NCBI RefSeq assembly: GCF_000719335.1
Contig: NZ_JOGB01000008.1
Span: forward strand, 1-64,000
Reading direction: 5' to 3'
Length of the DNA: 64,000 nucleotides
Source of the DNA: Streptomyces sp. NRRL S-87
Lineage (GTDB): Bacteria; Actinomycetota; Actinomycetes; Streptomycetales; Streptomycetaceae
In this document: positions 16,187 to 24,339 of the stretch, in pieces
Layout: each line of letters begins with the position of its first letter
Position numbering within the stretch: the stretch's first letter is position 1
Notes under the pieces: generated by a model
Database searches by the model: none
Told to the model about the DNA's origin: nothing
The model's input: the letters and a program-made list of their open reading frames with translations, nothing else
Position numbers and translations under genes: made by a program

Positions 16187-17962
16187 CTACGTCTCCCAGA
16201 CCGCGGCGGCCGTGCGGTCGTCGGCGTAGCCCTTGACGCGGATCTGGGTGTCGGCGAGGAAGGCGGCCAGCCCCGGCGGCCCGGCCGCGTCGGGGCCCCA
16301 GCGGCCGGCGAGGGCCTCGGGGAACAGGGGCTCCCCCCGCAGCGGCTCGGCGAGCCCCGCCGAGCAGGCGAGCAGGGTGTCGCCGGGGCGGGCGAGGGAG
16401 GCGCGGAAGCGGAACGGCTGCTCCGGCACCTGCGGCTCCATGTCCTCCCAGGCCCCGCCGCGCAGTCGGAACACCCCGCCCTCGCCGGTGCCGAAGGCCA
16501 CGCGGATGCGGCATTCGGGGTCGATGGGCAGCAGCAGGCAGCGCAGGCCGGTGGGCTGGGGCTGGTCCTGGGCGCGCAGCCGGCCGTACGCGCGGTCCGT
16601 GAGGCGCTGGAGTCCGGAGCGGAGGTCGTCGCGGCGGCCCGCCCTGATGTCGTCGCCCAGCCGTTCCTGGCTGCGGCCGATGGCCCCGGCGATCCAGCGG
16701 CACAGTTCGGCATCGGCCTGCGGGGCGCCGGGGACGGCGCGGTCGCCGCCCGCGACGGCGACGAGCAGCAGGGCGTTGTCGCCGCCGCCGAAGCGGGCGG
16801 TGAGCAGGCAGTCCCGGCGGACCTCGCCCCGGTAGCGGGCGGAGTCGCCGCGCACGGAGGCGGCCCGGAGCGTGTAGCGGCCGTACCGGGCGCCTTCGAG
16901 GACCGTGTCGTGCACGAGCGAGTCGAGCTCGGCGGGGTCGGTGCGGGGCAGGGCGCCGGGCTCCGGCTCGTAGGTCGGCGGCCGGTCGCCGAGGTAGCGG
17001 ATGACGGGCCGGCGCGGGAACCGCCGCGTCCCGCCGTCGCGGCCCTCGGCGGGGTCGGCGTCAGGGTCGGCACCTTCTTCCTGGCCCGCCCTGCCGGGGT
17101 CGGCCGCGCCCCCGGGGACCGCGTCCGCGGCCGGACCGGGGCCTGCCGCGACCGGTCCGTCGGACCGCTCGGCCCCGTCGTACGCCGCGGGGTCGGCGGC
17201 GTCGGCTCCGTACGCGTACGGCGGCCGGTCGGCGGCGCCGGGGGCGGCGGGCGGCGGGGGTCCCGTCGGGGTGCCGGGGGCGGTCGGCGGCAGGGGTGGC
17301 GCCGCAGGGGCCGGCGGCAGGGGGAACGACTTCGGGAACTCGGGGGGAGCCGAGCGCTGGGCGGGCAGGCCGGGTGCGGTACCGCTGCCGTGCGAGGTCT
17401 CCCCGGGCCGGTCCCACGGCTCCGCGGGCGGCCGGTGGGCGGGCGCCGCGCCGGGCGGCTGCTCCGGGCGCGGGGGGAGGCCGGCGCCGCGCGCCGGCTC
17501 CGGCGGCCGTCCCGCGCCGGTCCCGGAGGGGGCCGGGGGGCGGACGGTATCGGGTGGGGGCGGGTCGGCGGGCCCGCCGCCGTCGCCGCCGCCGTACCCC
17601 TCCGGCGGCTCGGGCGGCTCGGGCGGCTCGGCGAGCGGGACGTCCGGCAGGGTCGAGCCGGGCCCGTAGCCGCCCGCGGCCGGCGGCGGCCCCTCCCAGG
17701 GGGCGCGGGCCCGCGGCGGGAGTCCGCCGCCCTCGGCGGCCCCGGGCGCTCCGGGCGGGGCGGTGGCCGGCGGGGCCCCCGACGCGGGTGGTCCGGCCGT
17801 CTCGCGCGGACCGGGGGGCGGGGGCACCGCCGGGTGGTCGGACAGGCGCGCGGCCGAACGGAAGTGGGCGTCGAGGGTGTCCTCGGATGGCGTCGAGAGG
17901 TCCGGCGGGAAGTCCTCGTAGAGGCCCTGCCACCAGTCGTCCGCGTCCCCCTGCTGACTCAT
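16187..17962 (-). CDS. PP2C-type phosphatase-domain protein with long proline-rich N-terminus
   Basis: The start is ATG 17962 (MSQQGDADDWWQGLYEDF), giving 591 residues. Residues 1 to about 310 are a disordered Pro/Gly/Ala-rich region. The C-terminal 280 residues resemble the PP2C-like domains of actinobacterial signalling proteins (RRDCLLTARFGGGDNALLLVAVAGGD, then FGTGEGGVFRLRGGAWEDMEPQ, then RPGDTLLACSAGLAEPL). The metal-binding Asp pattern is only partly recognisable, so activity is uncertain. No membrane segment is seen. It may act in Ser/Thr phosphorylation signalling, possibly with the anti-sigma ATPase beyond the poxB remnant. Confidence 0.75.
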   Translation of the reverse strand: MSQQGDADDWWQGLYEDFPPDLSTPSEDTLDAHFRSAARLSDHPAVPPPPGPRETAGPPASGAPPATAPPGAPGAAEGGGLPPRARAPWEGPPPAAGGYGPGSTLPDVPLAEPPEPPEPPEGYGGGDGGGPADPPPPDTVRPPAPSGTGAGRPPEPARGAGLPPRPEQPPGAAPAHRPPAEPWDRPGETSHGSGTAPGLPAQRSAPPEFPKSFPLPPAPAAPPLPPTAPGTPTGPPPPAAPGAADRPPYAYGADAADPAAYDGAERSDGPVAAGPGPAADAVPGGAADPGRAGQEEGADPDADPAEGRDGGTRRFPRRPVIRYLGDRPPTYEPEPGALPRTDPAELDSLVHDTVLEGARYGRYTLRAASVRGDSARYRGEVRRDCLLTARFGGGDNALLLVAVAGGDRAVPGAPQADAELCRWIAGAIGRSQERLGDDIRAGRRDDLRSGLQRLTDRAYGRLRAQDQPQPTGLRCLLLPIDPECRIRVAFGTGEGGVFRLRGGAWEDMEPQVPEQPFRFRASLARPGDTLLACSAGLAEPLRGEPLFPEALAGRWGPDAAGPPGLAAFLADTQIRVKGYADDRTAAAVWET

Positions 17963-18062
17963 GCACTTATTGTCCACCGCCGGGCCAGGACGAAAACCTC
18001 TCGAAAGTGTCTCTAAAGTGGGCACCTTTGACGGACCCTCACCGCGGCCCCGCCACCAGCGC

Positions 18063-18120
18063 GAGAGGTCCACCGGGCGGCCCCACCCCCCACGGGAAGG
18101 TCGCCCGGCGGACCCCTCTC
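18063..18120. other. Long imperfect hairpin in the divergent intergenic region
   Basis: GAGAGGTCCACCGGGCG (18063-18079) pairs with CGCCCGGCGGACCCCTCTC (18102-18120), with one mismatch and a 2-nt bulge. It lies in the 416-bp gap between the divergent phosphatase and TrmB/LuxR-like genes; no gene is seen there. Confidence 0.55.
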
Positions 18121-18378
18121 GGTGACCCGCCGCCGGCCGGTCCGCAGCCCCCACGGCTGTGTCCCGGCCCCGGCGGGCCCGTCTCGTGCGCCCCGGGGGG
18201 CGCCGCTCAGGCACCGGCGCCGGCGGGCCGTGACCGGTGGATGTTCGGTGCTGCGGTGGCATGACCTTGGCAGAGCGGTGCCAGGTGCGGTGATGATGTC
18301 CCCGGGCGGGTTTGCGCCGTGGCTGTTTTCCGCCGCGGTGGCCCGACGGTGGGCTGGTCCGTGAAGGGGTGGTTTCTG

Positions 18379-19359
18379 GTGTTGGGTGCGCTCGGTCTCG
18401 ACGAGGCCCAGGAATCCGCCTATCGCGCGCTGGTGGCGCTCGGGGCGGCCGAGATACCCGATCTGGCGCACCGGCTGGCGCTTCCGGTGCCGCTCACGGA
18501 GCGGGCGCTGCGCCACCTGGAACGGCAGGGGCTGGCCGCCCAGTCCTCGGCGCGGCCGGGCCGGTGGGTGGCGGCGCCGCCGGGGGTGGCGCTGGGGGCG
18601 CTGCTGACCCAGCAGCGGCACGAGCTGGAGCAGGCCGAGCTGGCGGCGGCGCTGCTGGCGCAGGAGTACCGGGCGGAGGCGGCCGAGCCGGCGGTGCACG
18701 ACCTGGTGGAGGTGGTGACCGGGGCGAGTGCGGTGGCGCACCGCTTCGTCCAGCTCCAGCTGGGCGCGGCGGCGGAGGTGTGCGCGCTGGTCACCGGGCA
18801 GCCGCAGGTGGTCACGGGGACGGACAACGAGGCCGAGGAGCGGGCGGCGGACCGCGGGGTGGCGTACCGGGTCGTGATCGAGCGGGACGTGCTGGCCCTG
18901 CCGAACGGCCTGCTGGAGGCGACCACCGCGCTGGGCCGGGGCGAGCGGGTCCGGGTCACCGACCGGGTGCCGACGAAGCTGGTGGTCGCGGACCGGAACC
19001 TGGCGATGGTGCCGCTGACCGGGCGCGGCTCGGCGGAGCCGGCGGCGCTGGTGGTGCACGCGAGCGGACTGCTGGAGTCGCTGATGGGGCTCTTCGAGGC
19101 GGTCTGGCGCGACGCGCTGCCGCTGCGGCTCGGGCCGGCCGACACGGTGGCGGAGGAGGGGTCCGTACCGGACACCACGGACCTGCAGGTCCTGTCGCTG
19201 CTGCTGTCGGGGATGACGGACGCGAGCGTGGCCAAGCACCTGGACCTGGGGCTGCGCACGGTGCAGCGACGGGTGAAGGGCCTGATGGAGCTGACCGGGG
19301 TGACGACGCGGCTGCAGCTGGGGTGGCACGCGTACGAGCGGGGGTGGGTGGCGCGGTAG
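18379..19359 (+). CDS. Transcriptional regulator with TrmB-like N-terminus and LuxR-type C-terminal HTH
   Basis: GTG 18379 is chosen because AAGGGG lies 9 bp upstream; this gives 326 residues starting at the LGALGLDEAQESAYRAL helix. The N-terminal winged helix (about 1-60) has the TrmB-type pattern LGLDEAQESAYRALV...LERQGLAA. The C-terminus (about 265-320) has a LuxR/GerE-like helix-turn-helix: DLQVLSLLLSGMTDASVAKHLDLGLRTVQRRVKGLME. This two-HTH layout is common in Streptomyces orphan regulators. The target is unknown. Confidence 0.8.
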   Translation: MLGALGLDEAQESAYRALVALGAAEIPDLAHRLALPVPLTERALRHLERQGLAAQSSARPGRWVAAPPGVALGALLTQQRHELEQAELAAALLAQEYRAEAAEPAVHDLVEVVTGASAVAHRFVQLQLGAAAEVCALVTGQPQVVTGTDNEAEERAADRGVAYRVVIERDVLALPNGLLEATTALGRGERVRVTDRVPTKLVVADRNLAMVPLTGRGSAEPAALVVHASGLLESLMGLFEAVWRDALPLRLGPADTVAEEGSVPDTTDLQVLSLLLSGMTDASVAKHLDLGLRTVQRRVKGLMELTGVTTRLQLGWHAYERGWVAR

Positions 19360-19456
19360 GGGGCTTACCGGCAGGGGGCGGACCGGGGTGCCCGGGCGGC
19401 GTACCGGCCGGTCACGTCGGGTGGCCCGGGGGCCGGGGGTCCGGCACGCTGGGGAA

Positions 19457-19939
19457 ATGGACCTGCCTCAGCAACTCCTGGTGGGGCTGGTGCTGCTGCT
19501 CGGCCTGATCGGAGTGCTGATCCCCGGCGTGCCCGGCACGTGGCTGGTCTGGGCGGGGGTCCTGTGGTGGTCCATGCGCGAGCGCACGGGGCTGGCCTGG
19601 GTCATCCTGGTCGCCTCGACGGCCCTGCTGCTCTTCATGGACGTGGTCAAGTGGCAGCTGCCTCCGCGCCACCTGCGCGGCACCGGCGCCAGCCGGCGGA
19701 TGGCGGTGTACGCGGGCTGCGGGGCGCTGCTGGGGTTCTTCCTCGTGCCGGTGGTGGGGGCGGTCCCGGGCTTCATCGGGGGCGTCTACCTGTGCGAGCG
19801 GCTGCGGCTCGGCAGCCACGGTGAGGCGGCGGCCTCGACGCGGGTGGTGATGCGGTCGGTGGGCACGAGCGTGCTGGTCGAACTGTTCGCCTGCCTGCTG
19901 GTGGCGGGGGCGTGGCTGGGGGCGGTGCTGTGGGGGTGA
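19457..19939 (+). CDS. DUF456 domain membrane protein
   Basis: The start is ATG 19457 (MDLPQQLLVG), giving 160 residues. Four hydrophobic segments with small-residue turns (GVLIPGVPGTWLVWAGVLWW, VGAVPGFIGGVYL) match the DUF456 family of small bacterial membrane proteins. No function is known. Confidence 0.88.
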   Translation: MDLPQQLLVGLVLLLGLIGVLIPGVPGTWLVWAGVLWWSMRERTGLAWVILVASTALLLFMDVVKWQLPPRHLRGTGASRRMAVYAGCGALLGFFLVPVVGAVPGFIGGVYLCERLRLGSHGEAAASTRVVMRSVGTSVLVELFACLLVAGAWLGAVLWG

Positions 19940-20005
19940 GGGGGGTGGTGGGGCGTTGCTACCGGGCTGGCGGCCGCGCTCGGCTCGCGCGACCAGGAGC
20001 GTTCC

Positions 20006-20119
20006 GTGCGCCGGCTCGGGCGGGCCGCGCCGGGCTCCCGTACCGTCCCCGAGCCGGCCGTCTTCGACACGCGGGCCTCGGGGACGCGGCCACCACCTCA
20101 CTGGGGCCCATACGCCTAG
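20006..20119 (+). CDS. Candidate 37-residue small protein
   Basis: GTG 20006 has AGGAG six bases upstream, and the frame closes at TAG 20117-20119. The peptide is Arg/Pro-rich and ends GTRPPPHWGPYA. No family is recognised. It is one of the few things seen in the 250-bp gap between the DUF456 and PPOX genes, and may be spurious. Confidence 0.3.
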   Translation: MRRLGRAAPGSRTVPEPAVFDTRASGTRPPPHWGPYA

Positions 20120-20190
20120 GACGCCGGGCCGAGGGAGTCTGCGTCCGTGGTCCGATGCGGGCCGGGGGGCGGCTGGGAGAGGCTGGGGCC

Positions 20191-20571
20191 ATGAGGGCAT
20201 TCACGGGGTTCACGGAGCAGGAGCGCGCCTACCTGGCGTCGCAGCGGTTGGGGCGGCTCGCCACCGTCGACCCGCACGGGCAGCCGCAGGCCAATCCGGT
20301 CGGGTTCTTCCCGCAGGAGGACGGCACCGTCCTGGTCGGCGGCATGCGCATGGGCGACAGCAAGAAGTGGCGCAACCTGGTCGCCAACCCGAGACTGGCG
20401 CTGGTGGTCGACGACCTCGCGAGCACCCGGCCCTGGCGCGTGCGGGGCGTCGAGATCCGCGGTCGGGCCGAGCTGCGCACCGGGCCGCACGACCTGGGCC
20501 CCGGCTTCAGCCCCGAGGTGATCGTCATCCACCCCGAGCGCGTGCACTCCTGGGGGCTCGGACAGGACTGA
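20191..20571 (+). CDS. PPOX class F420-dependent oxidoreductase
   Basis: The start is ATG 20191 (MRAFTGFTEQERAYLAS), giving 126 residues. The split-barrel flavin/F420-binding fold shows RLGRLATVDPHGQPQANPVGF, then GGMRMGDSKKWRNLVANPRLALVVDDL, then the C-terminal PERVHSWGL. This is a family of small F420-dependent reductases common in actinobacteria. The substrate is unknown. Confidence 0.9.
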   Translation: MRAFTGFTEQERAYLASQRLGRLATVDPHGQPQANPVGFFPQEDGTVLVGGMRMGDSKKWRNLVANPRLALVVDDLASTRPWRVRGVEIRGRAELRTGPHDLGPGFSPEVIVIHPERVHSWGLGQD

Positions 20572-20577
20572 CCGCCG

Positions 20578-20639
20578 CCTCAGGACCGTCCTCAGGACCG
20601 GCCTCAAGACCGGCCTCAGGATCCCGGCCTCAGGACCGT
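20578..20639. repeat. Five tandem 12-14 bp repeats
   Basis: CCTCAGGACCGG-like units start at 20578, 20590, 20602, 20614 and 20628, differing by one or two bases and one 2-bp insertion. They fill the gap between two convergent genes and touch the last codons of the XRE regulator gene. Confidence 0.9.
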
Positions 20640-21577
20640 GCCGTGCCGCCCGGCCCCGCCGCCCGCGCCGATTCCGGTGCGGCGGCGGACCAGGCCAGCA
20701 GGACCCGCAGGGCGTCGTGCGCGGGGCTGCCCGGCTCGGCGGTGTACGTGATGAGGGCCTGGTCGGGGTCGTCGGCCGCGCGCAGGGTCTCGTACGCCAG
20801 CTCCAGGTCGCCGACCACGGGGTGGTGGAACCCCTTGCGCCCCGAAGTCTTGTCCTGCACCGGATGCTCGGCCCACCAGCGCCGGAACTCCGGGCTGCGC
20901 ATGGACAGTTCGCCGATCAGCCGGGCCAGCTCCGGGTCGCCGGGGCGGCGGCCGGCCTCCAGGTGGAGGTAGGCGACGTTCTCGCGGGCGCAGGCGGTCC
21001 AGTCGGCGTAGAGCTCCCGGGCGGCCGGGTTCAGGAAGGTGTTGCGGGCGATGTTGCGCTCGGCGGGGTCCTGTGCCCCGAAGTCGCCGAGCAGGGCGCT
21101 CGCGGCCGGGTTCCAGGCCAGCACGTCCATCCGACGCCCCATCACCAGGGCGGGCACGTCGCGCAGTTCGCCGAGCAGGACGCGCAGGATCGGCCGGGCC
21201 TGCTGCACCTCGGCCGCCCGCGGGCGCTCCGCGCCCGCCGCCCCGGCCCGGCCGCCGCCGACGCGGCGGGCCGGACGTCCGAGCAGGTGCAGATGGGCCG
21301 TCTCGTCGGCGGTCAGCCGCAGCGCCCGGGCGAGCGCGTCGAGCACCTCGGCCGAGGGGTTCGGTACGCGGTCCTGCTCCATCCGCGTGTAGTAGTCCAC
21401 GCTGACCCCGGCGAGCTGGGCGATCTCCTCGCGCCGCAGCCCCGCGACCCGGCGTCGACCGCCGTAGTCGGGCAGCGCGACGTCGTCGGGCGTGAGACCG
21501 GCGCGCCGGGCGCGCAGGAACGCCCCCAGGCCGGCCGCCGCTGCTCGCATCGTGGATGTCCCCGTCGTCCTGGTCAT
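20630..21577 (-). CDS. XRE family regulator with MmyB-like ligand domain
   Basis: The start is ATG 21577 (MTRTTGTSTMRAAAAGLG), giving 315 residues. The N-terminal Cro/C1-type helix-turn-helix (RRVAGLRREEIAQLAGVSVDYYTRMEQDR, about residues 45-75) is followed by an MmyB-like PAS-type domain (MDVLAWNPAASALLGDFG, then NTFLNPAARELYADWTACARENVAYLHLEAG). Such proteins usually control an adjacent reductase or hydrolase gene; the convergent PPOX gene is the nearest candidate. Confidence 0.9.
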   Translation of the reverse strand: MTRTTGTSTMRAAAAGLGAFLRARRAGLTPDDVALPDYGGRRRVAGLRREEIAQLAGVSVDYYTRMEQDRVPNPSAEVLDALARALRLTADETAHLHLLGRPARRVGGGRAGAAGAERPRAAEVQQARPILRVLLGELRDVPALVMGRRMDVLAWNPAASALLGDFGAQDPAERNIARNTFLNPAARELYADWTACARENVAYLHLEAGRRPGDPELARLIGELSMRSPEFRRWWAEHPVQDKTSGRKGFHHPVVGDLELAYETLRAADDPDQALITYTAEPGSPAHDALRVLLAWSAAAPESARAAGPGGTARS

Positions 21578-21606
21578 GCACCGATTGTGGCCCGTACGGC
21601 GACCGC

Positions 21607-21635
21607 GCTGCCTGGTCCTGTCAGGGCCAGGCAGC
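21607..21635 (-). terminator. Hairpin after rsgA
   Basis: GCTGCCTGGTCCTG faces CAGGGCCAGGCAGC with a single mismatch, 57 bp downstream of the rsgA stop and upstream of the XRE gene. Confidence 0.65.
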
Positions 21636-21691
21636 GAGCCCTCCCGGCCCGGGTGACCCACGAGCGGGGCCACCCGGCACCACGGCAGGCC

Positions 21692-22870
21692 CTACCCCCA
21701 GCGGTCGCTGCGGCCGCCGCGCTTGGCCTCGTAGTTGGCGCGGCCCTCGGCGGACTTGATGCGCCAGTCGCGCCGGATGTCCGCGCGCAACCGGGCGTCG
21801 GTCTTGGCCACGATGCGCTGGTTCTCGCGCAGCAGCTTGCGGTAGCTGTCCAGGCGGCGCTCGGGCAGCTCACCGCTGTCGACGGCCGCCAGCACGGCAC
21901 AGCCCGGCTCCGCATCGTGCGCGCAGTCGTGGAAGCGGCACCGGGCGGCGTAGTCCTCGATCTCCGAGAAGACCTGGCCGACGCCCGATTCGGCGTCCCA
22001 CAGCCCCACGCCGCGCAACCCCGGCGTGTCGATGAGGACGCCCCCACCGGGCATCAGGAGGAGGTTGCGCGTGGTGGTGGTGTGCCGGCCCTTGCCGTCG
22101 ACGTCGCGGGTGGCCTGGACCTCCATCACCTCGGCGCCGAGCAGGGCGTTGGCGAGGGTGGACTTGCCGGCGCCGGAGATGCCGAGCAGCACGCTGGTGC
22201 CGGTGCCGACGACCGCCCCGAGGACGTCCATGCCCTCGCCCGTCAGCGAGCTGACGGTGAGCACCTGCACGCCGGGGGCGCTGGTCTCCACGTCCTGGAC
22301 CAGGTGCGCGAGCGTGACGGGGTCCGGGACGAGGTCCGCCTTGGTCAGGACGACCAGCGGCTGGGCCCCGGACTCCCAGGAGTCCGCCGACGTACGCAGC
22401 AGTGCCTCGCCGCTCGAACTGGACATCGCGAGCGCGAGGAACCGTTCGATCCGCCCGAGGTCGAGTTCGACCGCGAGCGACACACAGATGACGATGTGAT
22501 CGATGTTAGTGGCCAGCACCTGACCCTCGGAACGCTTGGACGACGTCGACCGCACGAAGGCGGCCCGGCGAGGGAGGATCGTGCGCGCGTACCGCGGGTC
22601 GCCGTCCTCGGGATCGACGGCGACCCAGTCCCCCGTGCACACGACTTTCATCGGGTCATGGGGAACGACGAACGCGGTGTCGGCACGGACGACGCCGTCA
22701 GGGGTGGCCACATCACACTGACCGCGATCGACCCGGACGACCCGGCCCGGGACCAGGCCCTGCGCGGCGTACGGGGCGAACTCGGCCTCCCAGCCCTCGT
22801 CCCAGCCGTAGACGGCGAGCGGGTGCTGGACAGCGGAAGAGGAAAACGGGTGGAGAGGAGCGTTGGACAA
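21692..22870 (-). CDS. rsgA: Ribosome small-subunit biogenesis GTPase RsgA
   Basis: The 392-residue protein is a circularly permuted GTPase that checks 30S subunit maturation. It has an N-terminal OB-fold (GRVVRVDRGQCDVAT), then the G motifs in permuted order: TKAD (G4), then GISGAGKSTLANALLG (G1), then TTTTRNL, then DTPGLRGVGLWD (G3). A C-terminal zinc site follows (CRFHDCAHDAEPGC). The open frame begins at a TTG at 22870, with no strong ribosome site nearby, so the start is uncertain. Confidence 0.92.
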   Translation of the reverse strand: MSNAPLHPFSSSAVQHPLAVYGWDEGWEAEFAPYAAQGLVPGRVVRVDRGQCDVATPDGVVRADTAFVVPHDPMKVVCTGDWVAVDPEDGDPRYARTILPRRAAFVRSTSSKRSEGQVLATNIDHIVICVSLAVELDLGRIERFLALAMSSSSGEALLRTSADSWESGAQPLVVLTKADLVPDPVTLAHLVQDVETSAPGVQVLTVSSLTGEGMDVLGAVVGTGTSVLLGISGAGKSTLANALLGAEVMEVQATRDVDGKGRHTTTTRNLLLMPGGGVLIDTPGLRGVGLWDAESGVGQVFSEIEDYAARCRFHDCAHDAEPGCAVLAAVDSGELPERRLDSYRKLLRENQRIVAKTDARLRADIRRDWRIKSAEGRANYEAKRGGRSDRWG

Positions 22871-22875
22871 GGGGG

Positions 22876-22889
22876 ACCCTTCGAAGGGT
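22876..22889. promoter_or_regulatory. 14-bp perfect palindrome in front of rsgA
   Basis: ACCCTTCGAAGGGT lies between the small upstream peptide gene and rsgA, 6 bp before the assigned rsgA start. It could be a regulator site or a small leader hairpin. Confidence 0.4.
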
Positions 22890-22930
22890 GGCCCCGGCGG
22901 CGCGCTCCGAGCGCGCGGATCGAGTGGGTG

Positions 22931-23002
22931 TCAGCCGGAGACCACAGGGGTGGGAACGATGAACTCCTGAATGCGGGCAGAGCCCGTCACCGTGACAGTC
23001 AT
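22931..23002 (-). CDS. Putative 23-residue leader or small peptide upstream of rsgA
   Basis: ATG 23002 is preceded by AGGAGGTGAGGACATTG, a complete Shine-Dalgarno sequence. The peptide starts MTVTVTGSARIQEF and ends TPVVSG with TGA at 22931. It is the best ribosome site in this part of the window, which argues for translation. The gene ends 60 bp before rsgA, so a leader-peptide role is possible. No homology is recognised. Confidence 0.45.
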   Translation of the reverse strand: MTVTVTGSARIQEFIVPTPVVSG

Positions 23003-23168
23003 CAATGTCCTCACCTCCTGCTTTTTCTCAACGAACCAACACCGTGCCCTCGGCAACGACACAGCCGCGCCTTGGAACGAGCAGAACCATAGCCCCACCC
23101 CAGGACGCGGCACCACCGATTAAATCCGGGGCCTCACCCGCACGACGCCGACAGCCGGCGGACCAACG

Positions 23169-23894
23169 TCACGCCGCGAGTCGTACAGCGTCCTGGGCGA
23201 AGACCTGGGTCCTGCCGACCTCAACGATCGGCCGCCTGTAGCTCACGGCGATCCCGGAGCGCGTGGTGAATTCCACCAGTCCATACCGCAGCACACCCAT
23301 GGCCGGAACGGCCGCCGCGTTCAGGGTTGAAGCCAACATGGGCAGCTCGGCAGCGAGTTCCCATGAAGTCGATACGAGGGAGAACACACCCAGCTCGGGA
23401 AGGTCCGCCAGCCGGAAGCCGATTCGGACCTCCGGCGTCGGCCCGCGACCCGCCTGGGCTGCCGCCTTGCGGTCAGCCAGGCTCGCCGGACATCCACACA
23501 GCGATCCACGTGCGCCCGCTGGCTCCAGGAACCGAGTTCCATCACAGACATGGAAGGTCTCACCAGCTCCGCGCATCACCATGCGAAGCGAGACGGCCCC
23601 GCGGCCATCCAGCAAGACAGGGATGTGATCGCGGCGAGTCAGGACCTCGGCGACATGCTCGTCGCCGGCGTCCAACATCTGCGGCACACCTCCATAGAAC
23701 CCACCCACAGCGTCAGCGACCGCAGGATTCTCCGTTGTAACGCGCCACGCCGACACCGCAATGGGCTTTCCAACTCGCTGTCGTGCCACATGGAATCGGC
23801 CCACGGGATCCGACGCGGATACGTGTGGCAGATCCGCCCTGGCGTCGTCGAGCTTCCGATCCCGACTGGGGCTGTAATGCGGGTAGGGAGCCAT
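23169..23894 (-). CDS. Recombination directionality factor-like protein (phiC31 Gp3 family)
   Basis: The 241-residue protein resembles the Gp3-type factors that turn a serine integrase from integration to excision. Features seen are VGRFHVARQRVGKPIAVSAWRVT near residue 30, a Cys motif in the middle (HVCDGTR and SLCGCPASLADRKAAAQAG), and the C-terminal pattern FRLADLPELGVFSLVSTSWELAAELP plus a VEFTTRSGIAVSYRRPIVE strand. The length is close to that of Gp3 (about 244). GGAGGAAGG precedes the ATG. No serine integrase gene lies in the window. Its presence marks the left border of the defence island as mobile DNA. Confidence 0.72.
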   Translation of the reverse strand: MAPYPHYSPSRDRKLDDARADLPHVSASDPVGRFHVARQRVGKPIAVSAWRVTTENPAVADAVGGFYGGVPQMLDAGDEHVAEVLTRRDHIPVLLDGRGAVSLRMVMRGAGETFHVCDGTRFLEPAGARGSLCGCPASLADRKAAAQAGRGPTPEVRIGFRLADLPELGVFSLVSTSWELAAELPMLASTLNAAAVPAMGVLRYGLVEFTTRSGIAVSYRRPIVEVGRTQVFAQDAVRLAA

Positions 23895-24069
23895 GACCTT
23901 CCTCCGGCAGCGCGATGTTCAGAGGCTCCAAGGATCCGATGCCCTCGCCGGTTGGCGTAGCCGGAATTCACGTGTAGAGAGACGCCGGCTCGCACGTCAT
24001 GAGGTCCGAGCAAGGTCTGACTCAGTTGCCCCAACCGCACCCTCAGCGACACCCCACCCGCGCATCCAC

Positions 24070-24106
24070 GCACTACGCGACCATGAGTGATCGCGCTACG
24101 TAGTGC
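24070..24106. promoter_or_regulatory. Dyad in the divergent region between the RDF-like gene and the kinase-helicase
   Basis: GCACTACG (24070-24077) pairs with CGTAGTGC (24099-24106), with further CGA/TCG pairing inside. It lies 176 bp upstream of the RDF-like gene. It may be an operator or a relic of a recombination site. The rest of 23895-24230 shows no gene. Confidence 0.4.
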
Positions 24107-24231
24107 CTCGTCGCAGTGCCCCACGAGTCGCCCCGGTCTACCGCACGATGCCGGTGACGCTGGCGTAAGACCGCTGCGACCTGGTTGCCGCGCGTCCGGG
24201 GCGACGTGACAGAGCAGACTTCCGACCAGTC

Positions 24232-24248
24232 CGTTGACAACGTCAACG
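24232..24248 (+). promoter_or_regulatory. Island dyad A (GTTGAC-N3-GTCAAC), unit 1
   Basis: CGTTGACAACGTCAACG is a perfect palindrome with 7-bp arms and a 3-bp spacer, 91 bp upstream of the kinase-helicase GTG. Its left arm supplies TTGACA, a -35-like hexamer. A second related block, GTCAACACGTGAAGG followed by TGTACG, lies at 24265-24285. It has a near copy in front of mcrB (53567-53586). The dyad recurs before other transcription units of the island. Confidence 0.7.
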
Positions 24249-24339
24249 CGAGTGTGTGAATCTCGTCAACACGTGAAGGTGTACGCTCCGTGCAGGACGT
24301 GCCCACCTTGCATGCGACGGGTGAAACGGGGGAAGGCGA

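Noticed and set aside
23895..24231. Possible genes upstream of the RDF-like gene
   Set aside because: The open frames have no ribosome sites and no protein-like pattern; only a dyad was seen.
24232..24290. LexA/SOS box upstream of the kinase-helicase
   Set aside because: The arms are GTTGAC/GTCAAC with a 3-bp centre, not the GAAC-N4-GTTC form of actinobacterial LexA sites.
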